DNA from: Palsa-513 sp036510225
GTDB lineage: Bacteria; Actinomycetota; Thermoleophilia; Solirubrobacterales; Solirubrobacteraceae
Assembly (NCBI GenBank): GCA_036510225.1
Contig: DATCEH010000034.1
Location: 33,278-97,277, forward strand
Length of the DNA stretch: 64,000 nt
Direction of reading: 5' to 3'
A program made the translations under genes and the position numbers. Below the pieces are notes generated by a model, which did not search any database, was not told the DNA's origin, and worked only from the letters and a program-made list of their open reading frames with translations. Below, piece by piece: positions 35,366 to 45,012 of this stretch (the first letter of the stretch is position 1; every line of letters starts with the position of its first letter).

Positions 35366-36802
35366 TCAGCCGAGGCTGATCATGACGTGCTTGAGCTCGG
35401 TGTAGTCCTCGAGCGAGTAGCTCGACATGTCCTTCCCGTAGCCGGACTGCTTGAACCCGCCGTGGGGCATCTCCGAGGCCATCGGGATGTGGTCGTTGAC
35501 CCAGACCGTCCCGAACCGGAGGCTCCGCGCGGCGTTCATCGCCCGGGTTACGTTCGTCGTCCAGACGCTCGACGCCAGCCCGTAGTCGACGCCGTTGGCC
35601 CAGGTGATCGCCTCCTCGTCGGAGGAGAACCGCTGGACGGTGACGACCGGGCCGAAGACCTCCCGCTGGACGAGCTCGTCGCCCTGGGACAGGCCGGCGA
35701 CGACGGTCGGCTCGTAGAAGAAGCCGGCCCCCGCCCGGACCGACCCGCCGGTCGCGACCTCGGCGCGATCGGGCGCCCGCTCGACGAAGCCGGCCACCCG
35801 GGCGCGCTGCTCGGCCGAGATCAGGGGTCCCATCTCGGTGGCGTCGGCGAACGGGTCGCCGACCTCGAGTTCGCCGACGGCGTCGGCCAGCCGGCTGACC
35901 AGCTCGTCGTGGATCTCCGGGCCGGCGAGCACCCGGCTCGCGGCCGTGCAGTCCTGGCCGGCGTTCCAGAACCCGCCGACCTTGATCCCCTCGACCACGG
36001 CGTCGAGGTCGGCGTCGTCGAAGACGAGGACCGGCGCCTTGCCGCCAAGCTCGAGATGGACCCGCTTGAGCGTCTCGGATGCCGCCCGGGCGATCGCCTT
36101 CCCGGTCGAGACGTCCCCGGTCAGGGAGACCATCGCGACCTTCGGGTGGCGCACGAGCGGCGCGCCGGCGGCCTCCCCGTGGCCGAAGATCACGTTGAGC
36201 ACGCCCGACGGTAGATGCTCGGCTGCGATCTCGGCGAGCAGGGCCGCCGTCAGGGGCGTCTGCTCGGACGGCTTCAGGACGACCGTGTTCCCCGCGGCGA
36301 GGGCCGGTCCGATCTTCCAGATCGCCATCATCAGGGGGTAGTTCCACGGCGCGATCTGGCCGACGACGCCGACCGGCTCGCGGCGGACCATCGACGTGTA
36401 GCCGGTCACGTACTCGCCGGCCGACTTCCCCTCGAGACAGCGGGCCGCGCCCGCGAAGAAGCGGAGGTTGTCGACCAGGAAGGGGATCTCCTCGCGGGCC
36501 GCGTCGATCGGCTTGCCGACGTTCAGGGCCTCCGCCAGGCCGAGCTCGCCGGCCCGGGCCTCGAGGCCGTCGGCGATCCGCAGGAGGGCGAGCGACCGCT
36601 CGCCCGGCGTCGAGTACGCCCAACCCGCGAAGGCCCGATCGGCCGCGTCGACGGCCGCGTCGACGTCCGACTCGCCCGAGCGCGGCGCCCGGGCGATCAC
36701 CAGGCCGGTCGCAGGGTTGAGGATCTCCTCGGTCTGACCGTCGACCGGCGGGCGGAGCTCGCCGTCGATGAAGTTGGCAAGCTCAGTCGGGGCCGCGGTC
36801 AT
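35366..36802 (-). CDS. Aldehyde dehydrogenase, gamma-aminobutyraldehyde dehydrogenase type
   Basis: A 478-aa NAD(P)-dependent aldehyde dehydrogenase. It has N154 (APWNY), general base E251 (LELGGKAP) and nucleophile C285 (NAGQDCTAASR). Text such as LNVGKPI, EGKSAGEYVTGYTSMVRREP and the ending SSYSLEDYTELKHVMI matches PatD/gamma-aminobutyraldehyde dehydrogenases, which oxidise 4-aminobutanal from putrescine to GABA. Its ATG overlaps the alanine dehydrogenase stop as ATGA, and it is the last gene of the operon. Related omega-amino aldehydes are possible substrates. Confidence 0.85.
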   Translation of the reverse strand: MTAAPTELANFIDGELRPPVDGQTEEILNPATGLVIARAPRSGESDVDAAVDAADRAFAGWAYSTPGERSLALLRIADGLEARAGELGLAEALNVGKPIDAAREEIPFLVDNLRFFAGAARCLEGKSAGEYVTGYTSMVRREPVGVVGQIAPWNYPLMMAIWKIGPALAAGNTVVLKPSEQTPLTAALLAEIAAEHLPSGVLNVIFGHGEAAGAPLVRHPKVAMVSLTGDVSTGKAIARAASETLKRVHLELGGKAPVLVFDDADLDAVVEGIKVGGFWNAGQDCTAASRVLAGPEIHDELVSRLADAVGELEVGDPFADATEMGPLISAEQRARVAGFVERAPDRAEVATGGSVRAGAGFFYEPTVVAGLSQGDELVQREVFGPVVTVQRFSSDEEAITWANGVDYGLASSVWTTNVTRAMNAARSLRFGTVWVNDHIPMASEMPHGGFKQSGYGKDMSSYSLEDYTELKHVMISLG

Positions 36803-37929
36803 GGCTGCTCCTTCTCGGCGTCGCTGTACGGGACAAGCTCGATCGACCCCGCCAGGGCGTCGGCGACGGCCGGGTGGACGATCCGCCGGCCGGAGATGTT
36901 GACCCCCGACCGGAGCTCGGCGCTCTCGGCCAGGGCGGCGACGACACCCCGATCGGCGAGCCGCAGGACATACGGGAGGGTGGCGTTGGTCAGGGCGTAG
37001 GTCGACGTCACGGGGACGGCGCCGGGCATGTTCGTCACGCAGTAGTGGGTGATCCCGTCGAGCTCGTAGGTCGGCGCCGAGTGGGTCGTCGGCCGGGACG
37101 TCTCAAAGCAGCCGCCCTGGTCGATCGAGACGTCCACCAGCACGGCCCGCCGCTTCATCAGGGCGAGCTGCTCGCGCCGGATCACCCACGGGGCCCTGGC
37201 ACCGTGGATCAGGACGGCGCCGATCACGAGGTCGGCCGACGGAAGCATCTCCTCGATCGAGAGGGTCGTCGAGTAGACGGTCGACGCCCGGCCGCCGAAG
37301 ATCAGGTCGAGCTCGCGGAGGCGGTCGATCGACCGGTCGTAGACGAACACGTCGGCCTGCATGCCGATCGCGATCAGCGCGGCGTTCAGCCCGACGACGC
37401 CGCCGCCGATCACTAGGACCGTCGCCGCCGCGACGCCCGGCACCCCGCCGAGCAGGACGCCGCGCCCGCCGAGCGGCTTCTCGAGCATGAAGGCACCCGC
37501 CTGGGTCGCGATCTTCCCGGCGACCTCGCTCATCGGCGCAAGCAGCGGGAGGCCGCCGTTCGCGGCCTCGACGGTCTCGTAGGCGATGCACGTCGCCCCC
37601 GACGCACACAGCCCGGCCGCGAGCTCGGGCGCGGCGGCGAGGTGCAGATACGTGAAGAGGGTCTGTTCCGGTCGCAGCAGGGCCACCTCGACCGCCTGGG
37701 GCTCCTTGACCTTCAGGATCAGGTCGGCCTCACCGAACACGGCCGCGGCGTCCGCGCGGATCCGCGCGCCCTGGGCGACATAGTCGGAATCCTCGATCGC
37801 GCTGCCGTCACCAGCCCCGGCCTGGACGATCACGTCATGCCCGTGGCCGGTCAGCTCGCGGACGCCGGCCGGCGTCAGGGCGACCCGGTACTCGTCGGAC
37901 TTGATCTCGGTCGGGACGCCGATCCTCAT
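36799..37929 (-). CDS. ald: Alanine dehydrogenase
   Basis: A 376-aa enzyme for L-alanine + NAD + water to pyruvate + ammonium + NADH. Its N terminus, MRIGVPTEIKSDEYRVALTP, is canonical; K75 (KVKEP) and H96 (YLHLAA) are at the positions of the known catalytic residues, and VLVIGGGVVGLNAA is the Rossmann loop. Length is normal (about 371). Start ATG 37929 overlaps the preceding stop as ATGA. Placed behind a class III aminotransferase, it can recycle the alanine formed when pyruvate accepts the amino group. Confidence 0.92.
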   Translation of the reverse strand: MRIGVPTEIKSDEYRVALTPAGVRELTGHGHDVIVQAGAGDGSAIEDSDYVAQGARIRADAAAVFGEADLILKVKEPQAVEVALLRPEQTLFTYLHLAAAPELAAGLCASGATCIAYETVEAANGGLPLLAPMSEVAGKIATQAGAFMLEKPLGGRGVLLGGVPGVAAATVLVIGGGVVGLNAALIAIGMQADVFVYDRSIDRLRELDLIFGGRASTVYSTTLSIEEMLPSADLVIGAVLIHGARAPWVIRREQLALMKRRAVLVDVSIDQGGCFETSRPTTHSAPTYELDGITHYCVTNMPGAVPVTSTYALTNATLPYVLRLADRGVVAALAESAELRSGVNISGRRIVHPAVADALAGSIELVPYSDAEKEQP

Positions 37930-39014
37930 ACGAGCTCTCCGACCTCGACGGCGAACGTGCAGCCGCGTTGCTCGAGCTCTGGGAAGAGGTCGTCCGGCTC
38001 GACGCAGTCCTCCGGCGGGAGCACGCCGACCGGCTCGATCCTGCCCCGGGCGATCAGCCGGACGACCGCGGCCGCGGGCGCCGCGGTCGAGACGATCCCC
38101 CCGCCGAGCCCCCACGCCTCGTGCGGCCGGGTGACCGCCGTGATCCGGGCGACCCGCCGGGCCGAACGGGCCTCGACGACATGGGCGGCGATCGCCAGCT
38201 CCGACGGTGGGACGCTCGCCGCGGCGACCGCGGCGAGCTCGTCCTCGTCGGCGTCGAGCAGCCCCTCCAGCCGGCCGAGCAGGGCCGGCGGCAGCGAGAG
38301 GCGGAAGCTCGCCCGCTGGACGCCAAAGCTCCGGCCGAGGGTCTGGAGCTCGGAGTGCAGGGTGTAGATCGTCTCCGCCGGGCCGATCGGCTCCGGGAAG
38401 TCGACCAACCCGCCCGAGGACAGCGCCGGCAGCTCGACCGCCGCGCCGTCACGCAAGACGACAGCGGCCATCGTCAATTCGTCGATCAACGTACGCAGGG
38501 CGTACGGCAGGCGGAGCCGATCTCCGACCACCGGATCCCGGCCGGCCGCGCTGATCAGGATCTCGTCGGGCCGCTCGCCGCCGAGCTCGCGGACCGCGCG
38601 CGCGGCCATCACGTTCGTCTTGCCCGGCGCCGCGCCCATCCCGAGCACGCCGACCAGGTTCGCCGCGATGAACCGCTCGTCGAGCTCGAGCTGGCGGGCC
38701 GTCATCCAGTAGAGACCGCCCAGATCGACGTAGTGGCAGCCGACCGCCAGTGCGGCCTCCATCGCGTCGAGGTTGATCCGGTAGCTCGCCGCGTTGACCA
38801 GCACCGCGCACCCGTCGATCGCCTCGGCCAGCCGGTCGGACCCGTCGACGCCGACCGCTCGCCCCTTGCCGGCTGACTGGTCCTCGGCGACGCGCTGCGC
38901 CGCCGGCAGGTCGAGGTCGATCAGGGCCAGGTCCGAGACCTCGGGCGACTGCGCCAGGTCGCGGACGATCGCCCGGGCGATCGTCCCGCCGGCCCCGAGC
39001 ACGGCGACCCTCAT
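37926..39014 (-). CDS. Saccharopine dehydrogenase-like oxidoreductase
   Basis: A 362-aa NAD(P)-binding protein beginning MRVAVLGAGGTIARAIVRDL, with VLVNAASYRINLDAMEAAL, HYVDLGG and GAAPGKTNVMAARAV, all standard for the saccharopine dehydrogenase/carboxynorspermidine-type family. The substrate cannot be read from sequence; in this operon, reductive or oxidative chemistry on an amino acid or polyamine derivative is likely. Coupled to the alanine dehydrogenase gene by ATGA; the PucR gene is 40 nt upstream. Confidence 0.8.
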   Translation of the reverse strand: MRVAVLGAGGTIARAIVRDLAQSPEVSDLALIDLDLPAAQRVAEDQSAGKGRAVGVDGSDRLAEAIDGCAVLVNAASYRINLDAMEAALAVGCHYVDLGGLYWMTARQLELDERFIAANLVGVLGMGAAPGKTNVMAARAVRELGGERPDEILISAAGRDPVVGDRLRLPYALRTLIDELTMAAVVLRDGAAVELPALSSGGLVDFPEPIGPAETIYTLHSELQTLGRSFGVQRASFRLSLPPALLGRLEGLLDADEDELAAVAAASVPPSELAIAAHVVEARSARRVARITAVTRPHEAWGLGGGIVSTAAPAAAVVRLIARGRIEPVGVLPPEDCVEPDDLFPELEQRGCTFAVEVGELV

Positions 39015-39054
39015 CCGGCCGACTCCCGGCCGACCAGGACGGCAGCGGCCGGCG

Positions 39055-40587
39055 TCATCGGGCGAGCTCCCGCCCGCGGAGGGCCAGCCAGAACTCGATC
39101 CGGTCGCGCGTGCTCGCGAGGTCCCGCCCGGTCAGCCGCTCGACCCGGCGCAACCGGTAGCGAAGCGTGTGGCGGTGGCAGAACAGCTCGGCCGCGGCGT
39201 TCTCCCAGTGGCCGTTGTGCTCGAGGAAGACGTCGACCGATCGCAGGAGCTCCTCCCCGTAGCCGGGCTGGCCGCCCGACAGCGGCCCGAGCACGCTCTC
39301 GCTGTACGAGCGCAGGGCGTCGTCGTCCTGGAGTGACAGGAGCAGGTGGAAGGCCCCGAGATCCCGGTGGGACGCGACGTCCGGGCCGCCGCCGTTGGCG
39401 TGACGGACGGCTTCGAGGGCGCAACGCGCCTCGTGGAAGCTCCGCCGCAGCGTCTGGGGCGAGCCGGACCGACTGGCGGCCGCCCGGACTTCTCCGAGCT
39501 CTCTGACCAGGTCCCGGCGGACCCGCCGGGCGAGGTCGATCGGATCCCAGTCGGACGTGTCGACGACCGCGCAGAGCAGGGGGCCGCGTGTCGCGACGAG
39601 TCGCTGGACGTCGAGCTGCTCGAGCGCCCGGTCGAGGACCGGCTCGGCCGCGGGTGGGTCACGCAGGGCGAACGCGAGGACGGCGGCGTCCTGGCCGATC
39701 CCGAACGGTCGGAGTCGAGCCTCGAGCTCGTCGGGGTGCAGGCGGCCGGTCAGCGCCTCGGCGAAGACATCGCCGGCCAGCCGTCGCTCGGTGTCCGAAA
39801 CCAGGCGCAGGCGCATCATCTCGAGGGCGACGACGGTCACCGTCTGGCGCAGGACGAGCCGCTCGAACTCGCCGAGCCGGCCGATCGCGACCAGCCAGGC
39901 CTGCGGCCGGGCGCCGCCGGTCGCGACGACCGGGAGGCCGAGGATGCGACCCGACCCATCGGGATCCAGCTGGTCCGGGGCCGGCCCGTCGATCGCGGCG
40001 ATCGCCAGCCGGATCGCGGCGGAATCGGCGTCGGCGGCCGCGGGGTCGCCGGCATCATGCCAGGCGAGTGTGTCCCCGCGACCGTTGAGAACGCCGACCG
40101 AGCCACCGATCTCGGCAGCCACGACTTCGACGACGCGGGCGAGCCCCCGCTCGTCGAGGACGAGTCGCTCGAGTCGTCCCTGAAGCTCCATGCTCCGCCG
40201 CAGGGCGTCGAACTGCTCGTTGACGAGATGCGCGAACGCGCGCTCGGTGATCGCGATGAACGGCACCTCGTACGGGACCTCGAAGACCGGGAAGGCGGCC
40301 TGGCGTGCGGCGGCGAGCAGAGCCTGGGGAAGCCGGTCGTGGGCGAACCCCGTGCCGAAGCCGAGCCCGGCGATCCCGTGGTCGACGAGCCGGCGGACGT
40401 ACTCCCGTTGGGAGGAGGCCCCGCCGAGCTGGGCCCCCGTTGTGAGGACGAGCTCGCCGCCCGTCAGCCACGGCGTCGGGTCGGGGAGCTCGGTGCAGTG
40501 GACCCAGCGGACCCGCGTCGCCCCGGACTCGGCCCCGCTCGCCAGGCCGAGTCCGACCTCGTCGATCAGTCGCTCGACGCTCAGCAC
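39055..40587 (-). CDS. PucR-family transcriptional regulator
   Basis: A 510-aa regulator. The N-terminal PucR ligand-sensing domain (GGELVLTTGAQLGG, HGIAGLGFGTGFAHDRLPQA, AFPVFEVPYEVPFIAITERA), a GGDEF-like middle and a C-terminal HTH_30 (FLEHNGHWENAAAELFCHRH, TLRYRLRRVERLTG) make up the usual layout. GTG start four bases after the aminotransferase stop. PucR-type regulators often control GABA, purine or polyamine catabolism; here the obvious targets are its own operon and the divergent permease. Confidence 0.88.
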   Translation of the reverse strand: MLSVERLIDEVGLGLASGAESGATRVRWVHCTELPDPTPWLTGGELVLTTGAQLGGASSQREYVRRLVDHGIAGLGFGTGFAHDRLPQALLAAARQAAFPVFEVPYEVPFIAITERAFAHLVNEQFDALRRSMELQGRLERLVLDERGLARVVEVVAAEIGGSVGVLNGRGDTLAWHDAGDPAAADADSAAIRLAIAAIDGPAPDQLDPDGSGRILGLPVVATGGARPQAWLVAIGRLGEFERLVLRQTVTVVALEMMRLRLVSDTERRLAGDVFAEALTGRLHPDELEARLRPFGIGQDAAVLAFALRDPPAAEPVLDRALEQLDVQRLVATRGPLLCAVVDTSDWDPIDLARRVRRDLVRELGEVRAAASRSGSPQTLRRSFHEARCALEAVRHANGGGPDVASHRDLGAFHLLLSLQDDDALRSYSESVLGPLSGGQPGYGEELLRSVDVFLEHNGHWENAAAELFCHRHTLRYRLRRVERLTGRDLASTRDRIEFWLALRGRELAR

Positions 40588-40591
40588 CGGC

Positions 40592-41962
40592 TCAGGCCCG
40601 GGCCGGGGCGATCCGCTCCCAGGCCTCGGAGAGCACGCCGCGGAGGATCGTCTCGATCTCGGCGAACTGCTCGGGTCCGGCGATCAGCGGGGGTGCCAGC
40701 TGGATCACGGGGTCGCCGCGGTCGTCGGTCCGGCAGATCAGGCCGCGGTCGTACAGGGCGCCGGAGAGGAATCCCCGCAGGAGGGACTCGGACTCGTCGT
40801 CGTCGAACGACGCCTTCGTCTCCCGATCGCGGACGAGCTCGATCGCGTGGAAGTACCCGGCCCCGCGGACGTCGCCGACGATCTCGAGGTCGCGGAGGCC
40901 GTCGAGCATCGCCCGGAAGGCCGACTCGTGCTCGAGCACCCGGCCGCAGAGGTCCTCGCGTCGCATGATCTCGAGGTTGGCGAGGGCGACCGCCGCGGAG
41001 ACGGGGTGGCCGCCGAAGGTGAAGCCGTGGACGAACATCGCCGTCCCGTCCATGAAAGGCTCGGCGACCCGGTCGGAGACGATCATCGCGCCCATCGGCG
41101 AGTACGCCGACGTCAGGCCCTTGGCGGTGGTGATGATGTCCGGGACGTAGTCGTAGCGCTGGCAGCCGAAGTAGTGGCCGAGGCGGCCCCACGAGCAGAT
41201 CACCTCGTCGGAGATCAGCAGCACGCCGTGGCGGTCGCAGATCTCGCGGACCCGCTGGAAGTACCCGTCCTGGGGTGTGAAGCAGCCGCCGGCGTTCTGG
41301 ACCGGCTCGAGGATCACCGCGGCGACGGTCTCCGGCCCCTCGAAGACGATCCGCTGCTCGATCTGATCGGCCGCCCAGAGCGGGTCGCGGTCCTCGGCCC
41401 AGCGGTAGGAGTTCGTGTTCGGGACGTGGCACCCGCCCGGCGTCAACGGCTCGAACGGCTGGCGCAGGGACGTGATCCCGGTCGCGGCGAGCGCGCCGAG
41501 CGACGTCCCGTGGTAGGCGACCTCCCGGGCGATCAGCTTCGTCCGCACGGGCTGGCCGGTCGCCTTGTGGTAGGCGCGGGCGAGCTTCCACGCCGACTCG
41601 ACGGCCTCGGATCCGCCGGAGGTGAAGAAGACCCGGTCGAGGCCGGGGGGTGTCAGCTCGGCGATCCGGGCGGCCAGCTCGATCGCCGGGGGGTGGGCGT
41701 AGCTCCAGTTGGTGTAGAAGGCCAGGTCGCGGGCCTGGGCGGCGGCCGCGTCGGCGAGCTCGTCGCGGCCGTGGCCGACGTTGACGCAGTAGAGGGCCGA
41801 CAGACCGTCGAGGTAGCGCTTGCCGTGCTCGTCGTAGACGTAGCAGCCGTCGCCGCGGACGATGATCGGGACCTCGTGGTCTGCGTAGGAGCCCATCCGC
41901 GTGAAATGCATCCACAGGTGGCGGCGGGCGAGCTCCTGAAGGTGACTGGACACTACGGACAA
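40592..41962 (-). CDS. Class III PLP-dependent aminotransferase (polyamine/omega-amino acid type)
   Basis: A 456-aa fold-type I aminotransferase. It has the PLP lysine K281 (TTAKGLTSAYSPMG), the pyridine-binding D252 (ISDEV) and the SGGSEAVESAWK phosphate loop. LWMHFTRMGSYADHEVP and LDGLSALYCVNVGHGR mark the actinobacterial subgroup related to Rv3329 and to putrescine/omega-amino acid:pyruvate aminotransferases. It probably converts putrescine or a related amine to the aminoaldehyde used by the operon's dehydrogenase. A TTG start at 41962 is favoured because GGGGAG lies eight bases upstream; GTG 41953 is the alternative. First gene of the operon. Confidence 0.87.
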   Translation of the reverse strand: MSVVSSHLQELARRHLWMHFTRMGSYADHEVPIIVRGDGCYVYDEHGKRYLDGLSALYCVNVGHGRDELADAAAAQARDLAFYTNWSYAHPPAIELAARIAELTPPGLDRVFFTSGGSEAVESAWKLARAYHKATGQPVRTKLIAREVAYHGTSLGALAATGITSLRQPFEPLTPGGCHVPNTNSYRWAEDRDPLWAADQIEQRIVFEGPETVAAVILEPVQNAGGCFTPQDGYFQRVREICDRHGVLLISDEVICSWGRLGHYFGCQRYDYVPDIITTAKGLTSAYSPMGAMIVSDRVAEPFMDGTAMFVHGFTFGGHPVSAAVALANLEIMRREDLCGRVLEHESAFRAMLDGLRDLEIVGDVRGAGYFHAIELVRDRETKASFDDDESESLLRGFLSGALYDRGLICRTDDRGDPVIQLAPPLIAGPEQFAEIETILRGVLSEAWERIAPARA

Positions 41963-42022
41963 CCGTAGCGCTCCCCGTGAGGCTTATCAATCGAGATTTG
42001 AGGCAAACCCGGCCAGGTCGCG

Positions 42023-42039
42023 TTGTACTTGGCGTACAA
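42023..42039. promoter_or_regulatory. Operator-like dyad TTGTAC-N5-GTACAA
   Basis: A perfect 17-bp dyad in the 205-nt gap between the aminotransferase operon (minus) and the APC permease (plus), about 60 nt from the aminotransferase start and 130 nt from the permease start. Its inner part TGTAC-N5-GTACA recurs at 45013-45027. PucR or the nearby TetR protein are candidate binders. Confidence 0.6.
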
Positions 42040-42167
42040 GACGGGGATCTTTTTTTGGGACTCCTGCCACTTGCGCGGTCGGCGCCTGCGGACGTACGTT
42101 TCGGGGGCCACCGAACTCGGCCCGCCAGTCGCGATCGCGCAAGCCCCCAGCCGCAGGAGACAACGTC

Positions 42168-43697
42168 ATGGCCACCGCAGCAATCCCCCAGCCGCGACCG
42201 GTCGGGGCCGGCACGGTGATCGACAAGGGGCTGAAGACGGGCGCGCTCGGCTACGTCTCGAACGTCGTGATCGCCGTCGCGTCGACCGCGCCGGCCTACA
42301 GCCTGGCGGCGACGCTCGGGTTCATCGCGGCGGTCGGCGGGGTCGGCCTGCAGTCGCCGGCGATCCTGATCGTCTCGTTCATCCCGATGCTCCTGATCGC
42401 CCAGGCCTACCGCTACCTGAACCGGGCGGACCCCGACTGCGGGACGACGTTCGCCTGGGCGACGCGGGCGCTCGGGCCGGGACTCGGGTGGCTCGGCGGG
42501 TGGGCGATCATCGTGTCGGACGTGATCGTGATGGCCAACCTCGCGCAGATCGCCGGGACCTACAGCTTCCTGCTGTTCCGCTGGCAGTCGGCGGCAGCAT
42601 CGATCGGGGCGGTGACCGCGGTCGGGGTCGTCTGGATCGTCGTGATGACGTGGATCTGCTACCGGGGGATCGAGCTGTCGGCTCGCCTGCAGAGCGCGCT
42701 CCTCACGACGGAGGTCCTGACCCTGGCCGCGTTCGCTGTGGTCGCCCTGATCAAGGTCTACTCGGGCCACCCGGCCGGGTCGATCCACTTCGGCCTGTCG
42801 TGGATCGACCCGTTGGCGATCAAGAGCACGGGCGCCCTGGTCAACGGCGTCCTGCTCGGGCTGTTCATCTACTGGGGGTGGGACAGCGGGGTGGCGGTCA
42901 ACGAGGAGTCCGAGGATTCGGCGAACGGGCCGGGGAAGGCGGCTGTGGTGAGCACGTTGATGCTCGTCCTGATCTACGTGATCGTCTCGATCGCGGCCCA
43001 GGCGTACGCGGGGACGGGCGGTCTGATCGCCAACCAGTCGGACGTGTTGAACTTCCTCGGCGGGAAGGTCTTCCCCCGGCCGCTGGACCTGTTGCTGATC
43101 GTCGCGGTCCTGACGTCGGCGTCGGCGTCGACCCAGACGACGATCCTCCCGACGGCGCGGACGACGTTGTCGATGGCCCGGTGGGGTGCCGTGTCGAAAT
43201 CCTTCGGCCGGGTCCACCCGCGCTTCCAGACGCCGACCTTCTCGACGGTGTTGATGGGTGTCCTGTCGGTGATCTGGTTCGTCGCGATCGTCAACCTCAG
43301 CTCGAATGTGCTCGCCGACTCGGTGACGGCGCTCGGCTTCCTGATCGCCTTCTACTACGGGCTGACGGGCGTTGCGTGCGCGGTCTACTACCGGCGGGAG
43401 CTGACGCGCAGCGCGAAGAACCTCGTGCTGTTGGGGATGGCCCCCCTGCTGGGCGGGGTGATGCTGTTGGGGATCTTCGTGAAGGCCCTGTTCTTCTACG
43501 GGAACCCCGACAACACGTCGTCGCCGGGGGTCTTCGGGATCGGCGTGCCGGTCGTGGTCGGGGTCGGATCGCTGGTGATCGGCGTCGTCCTGATGCTCGT
43601 GTCGAGGCCGATCTTCCCGGAGTTCTTTGCCCGGCGCACGGAGGTCGCCGACCCGGTGCTGCTGGCCGAGGTGGAGGCGGCCGGGCGAGCGGGCTGA
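42168..43697 (+). CDS. APC-superfamily amino acid/polyamine permease
   Basis: A 509-aa membrane transporter with about 12 helices. The first membrane segments carry SNVVIAVASTAPAYSLAATL and CGTTFAWATRALGPGLGWLG, the typical APC consensus; further helices run through ICYRGIELSARLQSALLT and VLTSASASTQTTILPTARTT. ATG 42168 is preceded by AGGAG. Divergent from the amine catabolic operon, it most likely imports the amine or GABA that the operon degrades. Confidence 0.88.
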   Translation: MATAAIPQPRPVGAGTVIDKGLKTGALGYVSNVVIAVASTAPAYSLAATLGFIAAVGGVGLQSPAILIVSFIPMLLIAQAYRYLNRADPDCGTTFAWATRALGPGLGWLGGWAIIVSDVIVMANLAQIAGTYSFLLFRWQSAAASIGAVTAVGVVWIVVMTWICYRGIELSARLQSALLTTEVLTLAAFAVVALIKVYSGHPAGSIHFGLSWIDPLAIKSTGALVNGVLLGLFIYWGWDSGVAVNEESEDSANGPGKAAVVSTLMLVLIYVIVSIAAQAYAGTGGLIANQSDVLNFLGGKVFPRPLDLLLIVAVLTSASASTQTTILPTARTTLSMARWGAVSKSFGRVHPRFQTPTFSTVLMGVLSVIWFVAIVNLSSNVLADSVTALGFLIAFYYGLTGVACAVYYRRELTRSAKNLVLLGMAPLLGGVMLLGIFVKALFFYGNPDNTSSPGVFGIGVPVVVGVGSLVIGVVLMLVSRPIFPEFFARRTEVADPVLLAEVEAAGRAG

Positions 43698-43698
43698 G

Positions 43699-43726
43699 CC
43701 CCGCCGGGGGACTGAGGTCGGCGGGG
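43699..43726. terminator. Hairpin between convergent permease and desaturase genes
   Basis: CCCCGCCG (43699-43706), 12-base loop, CGGCGGGG (43719-43726), starting two bases after the permease stop and before the desaturase stop at 43777. Suited to act in both directions. Confidence 0.45.
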
Positions 43727-43776
43727 AGCGGGGCGCGGCGACTTGCCCTCCCCGCAGACGCTCGCGGGCGGCTCGG

Positions 43777-44790
43777 TCAGGCGGGTGAGCGGATCGCCTT
43801 GGACTCCTGGCGGGCCGGGGAGATCTTGATCACGTCCCAGGCGAGGCCGGCGGCGGCGAGGGCGCTGATCACCCAGGCGGAGGGGTCCAGCTGCCAGCGG
43901 CCGAGGCCGTGACAGGCGGAGGTCGGGAAGGCGTGGTGGTTGTTGTGCCAGGCCTCTCCGAGCGTGGGGATCGCAAGCCACGTGAGGTTGCGGGAGTGGT
44001 CGCCGGTCTCGAACCTGCGGTTGCCGAAGAAGTGGCAGAGGGAGTTGATCGAGAAGGTCGCGTGGTGGAGGAAGAAGGCGCGGACGGCACCGCCCCAGAG
44101 GAAGCCGGTCAGGGCGCCGACGAGCGTGCCGGTGAGGGCCCAGCCGAGCAGGGCGGGGAAGGCTAGGCCGGCGAGCAGCCAGACGACGAAGGTCCGGTTG
44201 ACGAAGCAGACGACCGGGTCGGCGAGCAGATCGGGGGCATAGTGCTTGGTGCAGGCCCGGTCGACACCGCGGAAGGTCCAGCCGACGTGGGCGTGGATCA
44301 GGCCTCGGACGGCGCCCAGCCAGCCGGCGCCGTGACCGACGTGGGGGCTGTGGGGATCGCCCTCCTTGTCTGAGAAGCGGTGGTGCATCCGGTGGGTGGC
44401 GACCCACTCGATCACCGAGCCCTCGATCGCTGCTGACCCGAGGATCGCGAAGGCGGCGCGAACGGCCTTGCCGGTCTTGAAGCTCCGGTGGGTGAACAGG
44501 CGGTGGTAGCCGACGGTGACGCCGAGGCCGGTCAGGAGGTAGGTGATCGCCATCACGACGAGGTCCTGCCAGTGGAGCAGGCCGCCCCAGGCGAGCCAGC
44601 CGGCGACGAAGAGGAGGAGGAACGGGACGATCACGACCGCGGCATTGGCGATCCGCTCGGTCCGCTGGTTGTCCATGGCCTGGACGCCGGCGGCGTCGGG
44701 CACGGTGGCCGAGTCGGTCTCGCGACCGATCGACTCGCTTCGTGGCGGTCCCGATACGGGGGCCGGGTCGTCGCGGAGTTGGGTGGTCAC
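43777..44790 (-). CDS. Membrane acyl-CoA desaturase (delta-9 type)
   Basis: A 337-aa diiron fatty-acid desaturase with the three histidine boxes HRLFTH (96-101), HRMHH (133-137) and HNNHH (282-286), and membrane segments at about 47-66, 75-94, 111-127, 200-230. It introduces a double bond into saturated acyl-CoA at the membrane. The first 40 residues are polar and variable; ATG 44676 (MDNQRTERIANA) is an alternative start. Transcribed alone. Confidence 0.9.
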   Translation of the reverse strand: MTTQLRDDPAPVSGPPRSESIGRETDSATVPDAAGVQAMDNQRTERIANAAVVIVPFLLLFVAGWLAWGGLLHWQDLVVMAITYLLTGLGVTVGYHRLFTHRSFKTGKAVRAAFAILGSAAIEGSVIEWVATHRMHHRFSDKEGDPHSPHVGHGAGWLGAVRGLIHAHVGWTFRGVDRACTKHYAPDLLADPVVCFVNRTFVVWLLAGLAFPALLGWALTGTLVGALTGFLWGGAVRAFFLHHATFSINSLCHFFGNRRFETGDHSRNLTWLAIPTLGEAWHNNHHAFPTSACHGLGRWQLDPSAWVISALAAAGLAWDVIKISPARQESKAIRSPA

Positions 44791-45012
44791 AAGGGGTGAG
44801 GTGCTCGCAGGCCAGGACTGCCTAATTCGGTCCTCGCGCCTGGCGAGCCTACCACGAGTGCGGCGGCTTGCGGTGGATCGTTAGGGGCCCGTTAGGCGCG
44901 GTGGTGGTGCGCCGGCGAACGACGGGTCACACGTCGCCTGGAAATCCGGCTGCCAGCCACCGAGGGAGGTACACGTCGCGTCCAGGGTCGGGGTCGGGCG
45001 GCGCGGGGGACA

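Noticed and set aside
40581..43217. 878-codon open frame on the minus strand across the aminotransferase and permease genes
   Set aside because: It is Arg/Asp/Pro-rich, has no motif, and is antisense or out of frame to two genes with complete catalytic and membrane signatures.
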